Positions 1 to 9,622 are shown, counted from the first letter of the stretch. The stretch is DNA of 64,000 nucleotides from Xanthomonas cissicola (GCF_008801575.1 NZ_VZPL01000011.1:1-64000); one strand, 5' to 3'. The notes: generated by a model from the sequence alone, not told the origin. Numbers and translations: made by a program.

Positions 1-76
1 AGCTCTGGCCTCGTCGCGTTTCAATCTGGAGAACTGCGCGTTCTTCTGCGCTGAGGTGAACGTAGCTCTTTGACAT
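1..76 (-). CDS. IS30-family transposase, N-terminal fragment cut by the window edge
   Basis: Read on the minus strand from the ATG at 74-76, the sequence encodes MSKSYVHLSAEERAVLQ followed by IETRRGQS and runs off the left edge. This is the typical opening of IS30-family transposases, whose N-terminus holds a helix-turn-helix that binds the element ends. Only about 25 codons are visible, so intactness cannot be judged. The element end should lie just to the right (about 80-130), where a leader of roughly 50 bases precedes anonymous sequence; I could not define the terminal inverted repeat because the other end is outside the window. Confidence 0.7.
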   Translation of the reverse strand, partial: MSKSYVHLSAEERAVLQIETRRGQS

Positions 77-1039
77 GCATACACCCTACTTGCTGAGAGG
101 GTGTTGCGCTTGGAAGTTGAGTCTAAGCAGTTACCGGCTTTCCTAACTGCGATGCCGCTCCGAAGGCTTTGAGCTATAAGGGACGTACCTGGGTTGTTAC
201 GCAGGTTACATGTGTTACTCGGAGGAAAGGTGAGCCTGAGAAAGATTTGCTGACAAGGGCCGCGCTGGTGCCTCGAAACTACGGGCGTGCAGAGGTATCT
301 AAGTCATCGGCGGCCTGTTCCGCAAGTGGGCGCGTTACCCAGCAGGTGATACGTTAGGCCAAGCCATAGCGATTCCTAAACACTTCTGATTGGGGAGCGT
401 CTTCTCATGGACGGCATTGGACATGGCGGCGGTACAACACAGCAAATGGCTACGCCTAGAGCTGGCATCCGGTCTGTGTAGCGGCATTTGGGGCCGGTCT
501 TGGTGCAGGGATCTGCAGGGAAGGCAGCGGCCCCTGGTGACTGATCTTGGCCTTGTCGGATTTGCTTTGCTGCGACACGCAGGCATGCGGAAAAAGCTAT
601 CTATGAAGTGCGCAGGCGTGGCGGGGCGACGATTGCGCGCGCAGATCGTATAGAGGCGGCCGGCGCGTAAGCTGCGGATGGGGGAGGCTCTGGGCCGCCA
701 TGCCTCGATACCACCCCTCAGCCGCTCGATCGAACTCCGATCAATTCCCGAGCCTACGTGATGGCAGATCCCCCTGCCACGCAGCCGTAGCAGTGACTTT
801 AGGGGTATATCTGGGGGTATTTGAAACAGCTGTTTTTCATAAAAACTATTAAAAACAGCTGTTTACCTTAATTTAATGGAGGCTGATCCTGTCTCCGCCC
901 GTCGTCCCTGCTATGGCCTTCCACTCTCCGGGTTATCGATGACACCGCAATGACAGTGTGCCGGCGGCGCCTATTCACGATCTGCCCATTGGCCCGCTGC
1001 TAGCCTGCGGCCATTACCTTCACAGCATCGGCAGCGCGC
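77..1039. other. Gene-poor stretch between IS30 end and lipid kinase gene
   Basis: About 960 bases with no convincing gene. Short open frames (for example 169-357 and 390-653) have no recognisable domain and no good ribosome-binding site. The stretch becomes AT-rich at 795-885, where two GGGGTAT motifs (802-808, 814-820) and two identical 12-bp palindromes occur. The mixture of an IS end, AT-rich motifs and degenerate sequence suggests a scar of mobile DNA, but no integrase or phage gene is visible. Confidence 0.5.
824..864. repeat. Two identical 12-bp palindromes, 29 bp apart
   Basis: The perfect palindrome AAACAGCTGTTT occurs at 824-835 and again at 853-864, in an AT-rich patch that contrasts with the GC-rich surroundings. 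The centre-to-centre distance of 29 bp is close to three helical turns, so a dimeric DNA-binding protein could occupy both sites on one face. They lie 176 bp upstream of the lipid kinase start. Function is unknown; an operator or a recombination site are both possible. Confidence 0.5.
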
Positions 1040-1969
1040 ATGGCCCCGTCCCACTGGCGTCTGATCCTCAACGGCAAGTCCACCGATAATCTGGACCTGC
1101 GTGAGGCAGTGGGAACGCTGCGCAAGCGCGGCATCCAGCTCGATGTGCGGGTCACCTGGGAAGACGGCGATGCCGAGCGCTACGTGGGCGAGGCAGTGGC
1201 CGATGGCGTGCATACGGTGGTGGCCGCCGGTGGCGACGGCACTCTGAGCGAAGTGGCGGCTGCCCTGGCGCACCACGAGGGCGATGCGGCCACGCTGCCG
1301 TCGCTGGGCCTGGTGCCGCTGGGCACCGCCAACGACTTCGCCACCGCCGCCACTCTGCCGATCGCCCCGCTGGAGGCGTTGACCTTGATCGCCGAGCGCG
1401 TCGCGCAGCCGGTCGACTTGCTGCGGATCGACGCCGACCACGGCCCGCACTGGTGCGCCAATGTGGCCAGCGGCGGCTTCGGCACCCAGGTCACCGTGGA
1501 AACCGACGAAGGCCTGAAGAAGATGCTCGGCGGTCTGGCCTATCTCATCACCGGCATGTCGCGGCTGGGCCGCATCGACCCGATCAGCGCCCGCTTCAGC
1601 GGCCCGGAGTTCAGCTGGGAAGGCGAATTCATCGCGCTCGGGCTGGGGAACGGGCGCCAGGCCGGTGGCGGCCAGGCGCTGTGCCCGGAGGCATTGATCG
1701 ACGACGGCCTGCTGGATGTCACCATCGTCCCCGACCTTGACGGCGAAGTGGCCGCCACGCTCGGCACCCTGGTCACCGGCGGCAAACAGGCCGCGCTCGA
1801 ACGGGTGGCCGTGCGCGCGCGCGTGCCGTGGCTGGACATCGTCTCCCAGCAACCGCTGACCTTGAACCTGGACGGCGAACCGGAAACCTCCCGGCACTTC
1901 CGCATCGAATGCGTCCCGGCGCGGCTGCGGATGCATTTGCCGGGTGAGTGCCCTTTGCTTGGTGGGTGA
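1040..1969 (+). CDS. yegS: YegS-like lipid kinase (diacylglycerol kinase family)
   Basis: A 309-residue protein of the DAGK catalytic family. Near residue 65 it has the nucleotide-binding signature [11 protein letters not shown], followed by PLGTANDFA near residue 94, both typical of YegS/BmrU-type lipid kinases that use ATP to phosphorylate a lipid hydroxyl at the cytoplasmic face of the membrane. Length matches the family (about 300). The ATG at 1040 gives the usual short N-terminus ending in LILNGK. No signal peptide or membrane helix is seen. The gene stands alone; a GAATCGGGAATC repeat follows directly after its stop codon. YegS is the best match, but the physiological lipid substrate is not known from sequence. 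Confidence 0.85.
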   Translation: MAPSHWRLILNGKSTDNLDLREAVGTLRKRGIQLDVRVTWEDGDAERYVGEAVADGVHTVVAAGGDGTLSEVAAALAHHEGDAATLPSLGLVPLGTANDFATAATLPIAPLEALTLIAERVAQPVDLLRIDADHGPHWCANVASGGFGTQVTVETDEGLKKMLGGLAYLITGMSRLGRIDPISARFSGPEFSWEGEFIALGLGNGRQAGGGQALCPEALIDDGLLDVTIVPDLDGEVAATLGTLVTGGKQAALERVAVRARVPWLDIVSQQPLTLNLDGEPETSRHFRIECVPARLRMHLPGECPLLGG

Positions 1970-1982
1970 GAATCGGGAATCG
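1969..1982. repeat. GGGAATC heptamer repeat directly after the yegS-like stop codon
   Basis: The sequence GAATCGGGAATCGG starts in the TGA stop of the lipid kinase gene. The same heptamer, in the same orientation relative to the upstream gene, follows the stop codons of coq7, fis and the XRE gene in this window. It has no hairpin potential of its own. Confidence 0.6.
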
Positions 1983-2404
1983 GAAAAGCGTGGCAGGCAT
2001 TTCGGGTGAGCAAGGCAATCGCCTCGCTTTACGCTCCTTTATGTCCACGACGATAAGGCACTGCTTGCGCGCTATTGGCGCGTGCCCTGGAGCGCCCGCG
2101 CTGCTGGCGCGGAGCGGGGGTGAGGTGAGGGTTCCTGCGCCGGCTCGCCTGCCGCCATCAGCCACCTTGCTCCGGAAAGCAGGCGCCGCAAGCGTCTGCA
2201 CGGAGCGCGCCGCGCGGACTCTAAAGCGTGCGCACTGAGATCCGGCGCCCACCGGCCTGACGACATCAACCCGCTCGCCTGCGTGGCCTCAGCTGACCGC
2301 CATCCCGAAAAACACTCCAGCAACACCAGCCCACCTTCGCCGTTGTTGAACGGCGTTCGCCCGCGCCTGCTGCCCTGGGCCAGCAGTTGCGCTACAGTAG
2401 CCGC
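1970..2404. other. Intergenic region upstream of trpE
   Basis: About 435 GC-rich bases without a gene. Near its right end TACAGT (2393-2398) could be a -10 element; transcription would then begin near 2405, the GTG of the Trp-rich leader ORF. No clear -35 is visible at the expected distance. No intrinsic terminator is visible for the upstream gene. Confidence 0.4.
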
Positions 2405-2551
2405 GTGTCCCGCCTGACGACTCCACGCTCCTTCTCTTCCGCTCGCCGCTGGTGGCGATGGTGGCCCGTTGCCGTCGTCCGCCCCGCCACAGAGTCCCGG
2501 AAGGAAAGTCGTCTTGATCACTGCAGAGCAGTTCCAGCGCCAGGCCGCTGA
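2405..2551 (+). CDS. Candidate Trp-rich leader peptide overlapping the start of trpE
   Basis: An open frame of 48 codons starting at GTG 2405 contains Trp-Trp-Arg-Trp-Trp at codons 16-20 (2450-2464), 50 bases before the trpE start. Four Trp codons in five is far above chance and is the hallmark of trp leader peptides. Unlike the enterobacterial trpL, the frame does not stop before a U-rich terminator; it runs over the trpE ribosome-binding site and stops at 2551 inside trpE. GTGGCG (2452-2457) can pair with CGCCAC (2485-2490), so stalling at the Trp codons might alter access to the trpE start. No ribosome-binding site precedes the GTG, and a leaderless start is possible. This is inference from codon content. 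Confidence 0.4.
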   Translation: MSRLTTPRSFSSARRWWRWWPVAVVRPATESRKESRLDHCRAVPAPGR

Positions 2552-3989
2552 AGGTCACACCCGTATTCCCGTTGTCCGCGAAGTGTTGTCCGACCTGGAC
2601 ACGCCGCTCTCGGTCTACCTGAAGCTCGCCGACGGCGCCTATACCTATCTGTTCGAATCGGTCGAAGGCGGGGAGCGCTTCGGGCGCTACTCCATCATCG
2701 GCCTGCCGGCGCGGCGCGTGTACAGCTTTCGGGGCCACACGCTGGAGGTCAGCGAACACGGCGAAGTCGTCGAGACCCGGGAGGTCGCCGACCCGCTGGC
2801 CGAAGTCGATGCGTTGCGGGCCGAACATTCGGTGCCGCAGCTGGATGGGCTGCCCGGCTTCACCGGCGGGCTGGTCGGCTGGTTCGGTTTCGAGTGCATC
2901 CAATACATCGAGCCGCGCCTGGGGAGTGGCGACAAGCCCGACGAACTCGGCACGCCGGACATCCTGCTGATGCTCTCCGAAGAGCTGGCGGTGTTCGACA
3001 ATCTCAAGGGCCGTCTGTACCTGATCGTGCATGCCGACCCGCGGCAGCCGCAGGCCTATGTGCGCGCCAATCGGCGCCTGGACGAGCTGGCGCATCGCCT
3101 GCGTCAGGGCGGCGCCGGTTACCCGCAGGCGCAGATTTCCGATGCGATCGACGAAGCGGACTTCCATTCTTCGTTTACCCGCGAGGAATATCACGCCGTG
3201 GTGCGCAAGGCGCAGGAATACGTGCGTGCCGGCGATATCTTCCAGGTAGTGCCATCGCAACGCTTGCGCGTGCCGTTCCGCGCGCGCCCGGTGGATGTGT
3301 ATCGCGCGTTGCGTGCACTGAATCCGTCGCCGTACATGTATTTTCTCGATGTCGGCGGTACCCAGGTGGTTGGTTCGTCGCCAGAAATTCTGGCGCGCCT
3401 GCGCGATGGCGTGGTCACTGTGCGCCCGATCGCCGGCACCCGCCCGCGCGGCGCCACGCCCGAACTGGACAAGGCACTGGAAGCCGAACTGCTGGCCGAC
3501 CCGAAGGAACGCGCCGAGCACGTGATGCTGATCGATCTGGGTCGCAACGATGTCGGCCGCGTGGCCGAACCGGGCACGGTCAAGGTCGGCGAGCAGTTCG
3601 TGATCGAACGCTATAGCCATGTCATGCACATCGTCAGCGAGGTGACCGGCACCCTGAAAGCCTGCCTGAATTATAGCGACGTGCTGCGCGCCACCTTCCC
3701 GGCCGGCACTGTCAGCGGCGCGCCGAAGATCCGCGCGCTGGAAATCATCCGCGAGCTGGAGCCGGTCAAACGCAACGTGTATTCCGGCGCGGTCGGCTAT
3801 ATCGGCTGGCATGGCGATGCCGATACCGCCATCGCCATCCGCACCGCCGTCATCCAGGACGGTTACCTGTATGTGCAGGCCGGCGGCGGCGTGGTCTACG
3901 ACTCCGACCCCGACCTGGAGTGGCAGGAAACCATGAACAAGGGGCGTGCGCTGTTTCGCGCAGTTGCCCAGGCGGCGAAAGGCCTGTGA
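2514..3989 (+). CDS. trpE: Anthranilate synthase component I
   Basis: TrpE converts chorismate and ammonia (delivered by TrpG) to anthranilate, the first step of tryptophan synthesis. The 491-residue product shows the chorismate-binding domain signatures [13 protein letters not shown], the PIAGTRPRG loop, [12 protein letters not shown] and the [12 protein letters not shown] motif near the C-terminus. I place the start at TTG 2514 (product beginning ITAEQFQRQ) because AAGGAA lies at 2501-2506 and known homologues begin there; an ATG at 2469 would add 15 unconserved residues. A Trp-rich ORF overlaps the 5' end and may regulate it. The gene is separated from its partner trpG by about 9.5 kb because of the hsd island. 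Confidence 0.95.
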   Translation: MITAEQFQRQAAEGHTRIPVVREVLSDLDTPLSVYLKLADGAYTYLFESVEGGERFGRYSIIGLPARRVYSFRGHTLEVSEHGEVVETREVADPLAEVDALRAEHSVPQLDGLPGFTGGLVGWFGFECIQYIEPRLGSGDKPDELGTPDILLMLSEELAVFDNLKGRLYLIVHADPRQPQAYVRANRRLDELAHRLRQGGAGYPQAQISDAIDEADFHSSFTREEYHAVVRKAQEYVRAGDIFQVVPSQRLRVPFRARPVDVYRALRALNPSPYMYFLDVGGTQVVGSSPEILARLRDGVVTVRPIAGTRPRGATPELDKALEAELLADPKERAEHVMLIDLGRNDVGRVAEPGTVKVGEQFVIERYSHVMHIVSEVTGTLKACLNYSDVLRATFPAGTVSGAPKIRALEIIRELEPVKRNVYSGAVGYIGWHGDADTAIAIRTAVIQDGYLYVQAGGGVVYDSDPDLEWQETMNKGRALFRAVAQAAKGL

Positions 3990-4009
3990 TGGACGGGCAG
4001 GGTAGCGCT

Positions 4010-5089
4010 ATGCGCATCAGCTTTCGCAACGACTACAGCGAAGGCGCGCATCCGCGGCTGTTGCAGGCGTTGGCGCAGGCCAGCGCCGGGCAGCATGCCG
4101 GCTATGGCACCGATCGGCACACAGCGCGTGCGGTTGCGTTGATCCGCAATGCAGTCGCGCAGCCGCAGGCCGACGTGCATCTGCTGGTCGGCGGCACGCA
4201 GACCAATCTGATTGCTATCAGCGCGTTCTTGCGCCCGCATCAGGCAGTCATCGCGGTGGACGCGGCGCATATCGCTACGCACGAGACCGGCGCCATCGAA
4301 GCGACCGGCCACAAGGTGCTCACCGTGCCGGCGCTGCACGACAAGCTGACGCCTGCGCTGATTCAGCCGGTGCTGGCTGTGCACAGCAACGAACACATGG
4401 TGCAGCCCCGTCTGGTCTACATTTCCAACAGCACCGAAAGCGGCACCATCTATACGCGCGCCGAACTCGATGCGTTGTCGCGGTTTTGTCGCGCGAACGA
4501 TTTGCTGCTGTACCTGGATGGCGCGCGTCTGGGTGCGGCGCTGACCGCCGACGGCAACGATCTGGATCTGCCGGCCATTGCCACGCTGACCGACGCGTTC
4601 TATATCGGTGGCACCAAGAATGGTGCGCTGCTCGGCGAAGCGCTGGTCATCGTCAATCCCGCCCTGCAGGCGGATTTGCGTTATCTGATCAAGCAGCGCG
4701 GCGCGCTACTGGCCAAGGGCATGGTGGTTGGTGCGCAATTTGCGGAGTTGTTCGAAGACAGTCTGTTCTTCGAACTGGCCGCGCATGCCAATGCCATGGC
4801 GCAACGCTTGCGCGCCGGCCTGCTTGCGGCCGGCGCGCACTTCACCAGCGACTCGCCGACCAACCAGCAGTTCATCGCCGTCAGCGCGCAACACGCTGCG
4901 CAGCTCGTGCAACGCTACGACTTCGAGCGCTGGGAAGTGCGCACCGATGGCAGTCAGGTAATCCGCTTCGTGACCTCGTGGGCGACCACAGCCGCGTCGG
5001 TCGATCGGCTGTGTGCGGATGTTGCGGCCCTTACGCACGACCCTGAGGCGGAGGGTCATCAGTATACATCAAGGACTACGAGTGAATAG
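4010..5089 (+). CDS. Threonine aldolase-like PLP-dependent lyase
   Basis: A fold-type I PLP enzyme of the beta-eliminating lyase family that includes low-specificity threonine aldolase, which cleaves threonine to glycine and acetaldehyde. Visible motifs are FRNDYSEGAHP at the N-terminus, HIATHETGAIE (the stacking histidine region), LYLDGARLG (Asp contacting the PLP nitrogen) and FYIGGTKNGALLGE with the Schiff-base lysine. Start at ATG 4010 matches family N-termini; an in-frame ATG at 3989 overlaps the trpE stop and would add seven residues. At 359 residues it is full length. It follows trpE by 20 bases and is likely co-transcribed. The exact substrate is not proved; related enzymes can act on other beta-hydroxy amino acids. 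Confidence 0.8.
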   Translation: MRISFRNDYSEGAHPRLLQALAQASAGQHAGYGTDRHTARAVALIRNAVAQPQADVHLLVGGTQTNLIAISAFLRPHQAVIAVDAAHIATHETGAIEATGHKVLTVPALHDKLTPALIQPVLAVHSNEHMVQPRLVYISNSTESGTIYTRAELDALSRFCRANDLLLYLDGARLGAALTADGNDLDLPAIATLTDAFYIGGTKNGALLGEALVIVNPALQADLRYLIKQRGALLAKGMVVGAQFAELFEDSLFFELAAHANAMAQRLRAGLLAAGAHFTSDSPTNQQFIAVSAQHAAQLVQRYDFERWEVRTDGSQVIRFVTSWATTAASVDRLCADVAALTHDPEAEGHQYTSRTTSE

Positions 5090-5312
5090 ATTCACTGCCT
5101 GGATGCTCGTCGTTTCCCTAGTGCTGCCGCCGGTGGTCGCAGCGCCGATCAATACCTTGCCATCGCAACCGCATTTGATGGTGAAGGGCAGCCGTTTTCA
5201 AGTCGATCGCATTATGAAGATCGTGCAGCTGCCAACGGCAAGCCTTAATCCATCAGTGATCGCTCGGTTCATAGGATTCGGCAGCAGCCTCCTCAGGCAA
5301 CGCATCCGGTAA
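5082..5312 (+). pseudogene. Truncated secreted-protein gene at the left border of the hsd island
   Basis: From GTG 5082, with AAGGA at 5071-5075, the frame encodes a good signal peptide (NRFTAWMLVVSLVLPPVVAA) with cleavage before PINTLPSQPHLMVKG. It overlaps the aldolase stop by eight bases. After about residue 36 the sequence loses any likeness to a secreted domain and ends at 5312 after only 76 residues. The mature N-terminus resembles the start of SIMPL/DUF541 periplasmic proteins, in which a proline-rich turn leads into a VKG strand; this is a tentative link. The simplest reading is that insertion of the restriction island near 5190 cut this gene, leaving a stub translated from the trpE transcript. 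Confidence 0.5.
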
Positions 5313-5374
5313 AATTGTTCATCACTTGCCGAGCGTACTGATAGTGCGGCAACCATCCGAGATTGAGGTTTCAT

Positions 5375-8359
5375 ATGCGCGTCAGGGAGAGCACCATCGA
5401 GCAGGAGCTTATCGAAAAGCTTGGTGGACTCAAGTACACGCTGCGATCTGACATTCGCAGCCGGGCTGCGCTCGAAGCCAATTTCCGCAAGCATTTCGAA
5501 GAGCTGAACCGGGTCGCCTTGACCAACGCTGAGTTTCAGCGCCTGCTGGAAGATGTCGTTACCGCGGACGTATTCAAAGCCGCGCACACCTTGCGCCACC
5601 GTAGCGCCTTTACGCGCGACGACGGCACGCCGCTCAACTACACCTTGGTCAACATCAACGACTGGTGCAAGAACACCTTCGAGGTTGCCAGCCAGCTGCG
5701 CATCAATACCGACGACAGCCACCATCGTTACGACGTCATCTTGCTCATCAATGGCGTGCCGGCGGTGCAGATCGAGCTGAAAACGCTAGGTATCAACCCT
5801 CGCAGGGCCATCGAGCAGATCGTCGAGTACAAGCACGATGTCGGCAACGGTTACACGCGCACACTGCTGTGCTTCATCCAGCTGTTCATCGTGAGCAATC
5901 GTGACGCGACCTACTATTTTGCCAATAACAATGCGCGCCATTTCGCCTTCAATGCGGATGAGCGCTTTCTGCCCATCTACCAATACGCTGCGCCGGACAA
6001 TGGCAAGATCAGCGGCCTGAATGCCTTTGCTGACGCCTTCCTGCCCAAATGCACGCTGGGGCAGATGATCAGCCGCTACATGGTGTTGGTGGCCAGCGAG
6101 CAGAAGCTATTGATGATGCGGCCGTACCAGATTTACGCGGTGAAGAACATTGTCGAGTGCATCGACAGGAACCTCGGCAACGGCTACATCTGGCACACCA
6201 CCGGCAGTGGCAAGACGCTCACCAGCTTCAAGGCATCGACGCTGCTCAAGGCCAACCCCGCCATCGAGAAATGCCTGTTCGTGGTGGATCGCAAGGACCT
6301 GGATCGCCAGACTCGCGAGGAGTTCAGCCGCTTCCAGGAAGGCTGCGTCGAGGAAAATACCAATACCGAATCAATGGTGCGCCGCCTGGTCTCCGACGAG
6401 GCGGCAGACAAGGTCATCGTCACCACCATCCAGAAGCTGGGCCGCGCATTGGATCCGGCCCGTGCCGACTACCGGCAGCGGCTAGAGCCCTTGCGCGGTC
6501 AACGTATTGTGTTCATCTTCGATGAATGCCACCGATCCCAGTTTGGCGAGAACCACCAAGCCATCAAGGAATTCTTTGCCAATGCCCAGCTATTCGGCTT
6601 CACCGGTACGCCGATCTTCGAGGACAATGCCAGCTACAAGCGTATCGAAGGCGACGAACAGACGCTGAAGACCACCGAAGACCTGTTTCAGCAATCACTG
6701 CACGAATACACCATCACCCACGCCATTGAGGACAGGAACGTCCTGCGGTTCCATGTGGACTACTACAAGCCCGATGGAAAAGGTGCGCCAAAGCCCGGCG
6801 AAACGCTGGCCAAGCGCGCGGTGGTCGATGCCATCCTCAGTAAGCACGACGCCGCCACCGGCGGGCGGCGCTTCAACGCCATCCTCGCCACCGCGTCCAT
6901 CAACGACGCCATCGAGTACTTCGGGCTATTCAAGACCGCGCAGGCCGAAAAGCAACAAGCCGAGTCCGGCTACGTGCCTCTCAACATTGCTGCGGTGTTC
7001 TCGCCGCCCAGCGACGTCAGCGCCGATGTGCGCCAGTTGCAGGAAGACCTGCCGCAAGAGCAGGAAGACAACAGGAAGGATCCGGACGCCAAGAAGGCCG
7101 CACTCAAGGCGATCATCGGCGACTACAACACGCGCTTCGGCACCAACCATCGCATCGAGGAATTCGACGCCTACTACCAGGACGTGCAGCAGCGCATCAA
7201 GGATCAGGAGTTCCCCAATGCCGACCTGCCGGGCAAGGGTCGCGAGAAGCTGGACATCGTGATCGTGGTGGACATGCTGCTCACGGGCTTTGACAGCAAG
7301 TACCTCAATACCCTGTACGTGGACAAGAACCTCAAATACCACGGCCTGATCCAGGCGTTCAGTCGCACCAATCGCGTGCTCAACGACACGAAACCGTATG
7401 GCAACATCCTCGACTTTCGCGGCCAGCAGAAAGAAGTGGATGCCGCCATTGCGCTGTTTTCCGGTGTGAAGGCGGACAAGGCCCGCGAAATCTGGCTGGT
7501 GGATACCGCACCGGTGGTCATCGACAAGCTGAAGGAAGCGCGCGCCAGCCTCGACAGTTTTCTCGCCTCGCAAGGGCTGGGCGGCAAACCCGAAGACATC
7601 GCCAACCTCAAGGGCACGGCAGCCAAGGTCGCCTTCATCAAGTACTTCAAGGACGTGCAGAAGCTGCAGACCCAGCTGGACCAGTACACCGATCTGACCG
7701 CCGAGCAACAGGCGCAGGTCGAGGCCATCCTGCCCAAGGACGAACTGCGCAGCTTTCGCGGCCAGTACCTGCAGAAAGCCGAGGAACTGCGCGCCGACCA
7801 GAAGAAAGCCGGCGGGCTGGATGATGTAACACGCAACGACGTCGAGCAGCTCGATTTCGAGTTCGTGCTATTCGCTTCCAGCACTATCGATTACGACTAC
7901 ATCATGAAGTTGATCGCCGATTACTCGGGCAAGGCGCCAGGCAAGGCCAGCATGAGTCGCGAGCAGTTGATCGGCCTGATTGCCAGCGATGCCAAGTTCA
8001 TCGACGAGCGTGAAGACATCAGCGCGTACGTGCGCGGGCTCAGAGCTGGCGAAGGACTGAGCGAGGAGGCCATCCGCGCCGGCTATGAGGCGTTCAAGGC
8101 AGAAAAAGCCGCGCAGGAAATGGCCGCGCTCTCCGGCAGGCACGGCTTGCCGGTTGCCGACCTGCAGGCATTCGTCGACGCAATCCTGGCCCGTCGCATC
8201 TTCGACGGCGAACGTCTCACCGAACTGCTGGCCCCCCTGGACCTGGGCTGGAAGGCACGCACCCAGGCAGAGCTGGCATTGATGCGTGATCTGCTGCCAC
8301 TGCTGCACAAACGTGCCGGTGGGCGTGAAATCGCCGGGTTGAAGGCGTACGAGGAGTGA
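5375..8359 (+). CDS. hsdR: Type I restriction enzyme R subunit
   Basis: HsdR is the ATP-dependent translocase and nuclease of a type I complex with HsdM and HsdS; it cuts unmethylated invading DNA at a distance. The product has about 994 residues. Visible in order: the PD-(D/E)xK nuclease (Asp in YDVILLINGVP, then QIELKTLG), Walker A HTTGSGKTLTS, the DEAD-type box FIFDECHRSQFG, motif III FTGTP and later helicase motifs (VVDMLLTGFDSK, LIQAFSRTNRV). DECHRSQFG and overall length suggest the type IC (EcoR124-like) group. ATG 5375 is preferred because TTGAGG sits 6 bases upstream; a TTG at 5363 is in frame. First gene of the island operon. Confidence 0.95.
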   Translation: MRVRESTIEQELIEKLGGLKYTLRSDIRSRAALEANFRKHFEELNRVALTNAEFQRLLEDVVTADVFKAAHTLRHRSAFTRDDGTPLNYTLVNINDWCKNTFEVASQLRINTDDSHHRYDVILLINGVPAVQIELKTLGINPRRAIEQIVEYKHDVGNGYTRTLLCFIQLFIVSNRDATYYFANNNARHFAFNADERFLPIYQYAAPDNGKISGLNAFADAFLPKCTLGQMISRYMVLVASEQKLLMMRPYQIYAVKNIVECIDRNLGNGYIWHTTGSGKTLTSFKASTLLKANPAIEKCLFVVDRKDLDRQTREEFSRFQEGCVEENTNTESMVRRLVSDEAADKVIVTTIQKLGRALDPARADYRQRLEPLRGQRIVFIFDECHRSQFGENHQAIKEFFANAQLFGFTGTPIFEDNASYKRIEGDEQTLKTTEDLFQQSLHEYTITHAIEDRNVLRFHVDYYKPDGKGAPKPGETLAKRAVVDAILSKHDAATGGRRFNAILATASINDAIEYFGLFKTAQAEKQQAESGYVPLNIAAVFSPPSDVSADVRQLQEDLPQEQEDNRKDPDAKKAALKAIIGDYNTRFGTNHRIEEFDAYYQDVQQRIKDQEFPNADLPGKGREKLDIVIVVDMLLTGFDSKYLNTLYVDKNLKYHGLIQAFSRTNRVLNDTKPYGNILDFRGQQKEVDAAIALFSGVKADKAREIWLVDTAPVVIDKLKEARASLDSFLASQGLGGKPEDIANLKGTAAKVAFIKYFKDVQKLQTQLDQYTDLTAEQQAQVEAILPKDELRSFRGQYLQKAEELRADQKKAGGLDDVTRNDVEQLDFEFVLFASSTIDYDYIMKLIADYSGKAPGKASMSREQLIGLIASDAKFIDEREDISAYVRGLRAGEGLSEEAIRAGYEAFKAEKAAQEMAALSGRHGLPVADLQAFVDAILARRIFDGERLTELLAPLDLGWKARTQAELALMRDLLPLLHKRAGGREIAGLKAYEE

Positions 8360-8361
8360 AT

Positions 8362-9621
8362 ATGGCAGAGCAAGGAGTGACGACGACGCTGCCGAGATTG
8401 CGCTTCCCGGAGTTTCGAAAGATGGCTTCGTGGCCGATAGTGCCGCTTGAGGAAATAGCTGAACGTATTTTCACCAAGAATAGCGACGGTCAATTGACAC
8501 GCGTTCTTACGAATTCGGCAGAGTTCGGTGTCCTAGATCAGAGAGACTATTTCGACAAAGACATCGCGACGGCCGGAAAGGTCGATGGCTATTACGTCGT
8601 CAGTAAGGGCGACTACGTTTACAATCCGCGAACGTCAGCCATTGCTCCTGTTGGTCCGATCTCGCGGAACAATCTTGGAGAAGGCGTGATGTCGCCTCTC
8701 TATACTGTTTTTTGCTTTTCTGAAGAAAAAACGGATTTCTACGAGCATTATTTTAAATCGCCTGGCTGGCATTCATATCTGCGGAGTGCGGCAAGTACTG
8801 GTGCCAGACACGATCGCATGAGTATTACGGCCGGCGCTTTTATGCGTATGCCTGTTCCATCGCCGTCGCGCGAGGAGCAACAAAAAATCGCCGACTGCCT
8901 GACGTCGCTGGAGGAAGTGATCGCCGCGCAGGGGCGGAAGGTGGAGGCGTTGAAAGTCCATAAACGCGGCCTGATGCAGCAACTCTTCCCCCTCGAAGGC
9001 GAAGCTCTTCCCCGCCTCCGTTTTCCCGAATTTCGCGATGCGCCGGAGTGGGCGGAAAGGCCTCTTTGCCAAGTGATTGAAGTTGCCTCCGGGCAGGTTG
9101 ATCCGACAGAAGCGCCATATTGCGACTTTCCACACGTCGGCGGTGAAAATATTGAATCGGAGACCGGTAGCCTGGTTGGCCTAAAATCCGCCCGTGAAGA
9201 TGGTGTAACGAGTGGCAAATATCTTTTTGATGAGAAGGATGTCCTCTACTCGAAGATTCGTCCCATTTTAAATAAAGTCGCAGTGCCGGATTTCAACGGC
9301 ATCTGTAGTGCGGACATCTATCCGATACGGCCATCAAGCAGTGATATCACACGTCAATTTCTAGTCTACTTACTCCGTTCCGCCTCGTTCGTAGAGTACG
9401 CAACGAAGCATTCCGAGCGTGGAAAGATCCCCAAGATCAACAGGGAGGCATTAGCTGCTTACGGTGCACGTCTCCCGCAGCAGGTTGAGCAACAACGCAT
9501 AGCTGATTGTCTGTTCTCTGTGGACACCGCGATAACCGCAGAATCCGCCCAACTCACCGTCCTCAAGACCCACAAGCAGGGCCTGATGCAGCAACTTTTC
9601 CCTGCGCAGAGGGCGGGCTGA
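8362..9621 (+). CDS. hsdS: Type I restriction-modification S (specificity) subunit
   Basis: HsdS selects the bipartite DNA target for both methylation and restriction. The 419-residue protein is built from two similar halves: LPRLRFPEFR occurs near residue 9 and again near residue 215, and each half ends in a helical spacer (QQKIADCLTSLEEVI... and QQRIADCLFSVDTAI...) closed by GLMQQLFP. Between these lie two unrelated target-recognition domains (about 8440-8870 and 9060-9480) with visibly lower GC. This architecture is standard for type I S subunits. GAGGAG at 8351-8356 supports ATG 8362, just after the hsdR stop. The DNA target cannot be read from sequence. Confidence 0.93.
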   Translation: MAEQGVTTTLPRLRFPEFRKMASWPIVPLEEIAERIFTKNSDGQLTRVLTNSAEFGVLDQRDYFDKDIATAGKVDGYYVVSKGDYVYNPRTSAIAPVGPISRNNLGEGVMSPLYTVFCFSEEKTDFYEHYFKSPGWHSYLRSAASTGARHDRMSITAGAFMRMPVPSPSREEQQKIADCLTSLEEVIAAQGRKVEALKVHKRGLMQQLFPLEGEALPRLRFPEFRDAPEWAERPLCQVIEVASGQVDPTEAPYCDFPHVGGENIESETGSLVGLKSAREDGVTSGKYLFDEKDVLYSKIRPILNKVAVPDFNGICSADIYPIRPSSSDITRQFLVYLLRSASFVEYATKHSERGKIPKINREALAAYGARLPQQVEQQRIADCLFSVDTAITAESAQLTVLKTHKQGLMQQLFPAQRAG

Positions 9622-9622
9622 A

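Noticed and set aside
169-653. Two short frames (62 and 87 codons) in the gene-poor left region
   Set aside because: No ribosome-binding site, no domain, and codon content unlike the real genes around them.
802-820. GGGGTAT repeats as a phage integrase core site
   Set aside because: Similar G-rich motifs occur near integration sites, but no integrase, tRNA end or matching second site is in the window.
2465-2513. Classical trp attenuator between the Trp codons and trpE
   Set aside because: There is no GC-rich stem followed by a T-run in this short stretch, so only a translational mechanism is considered.
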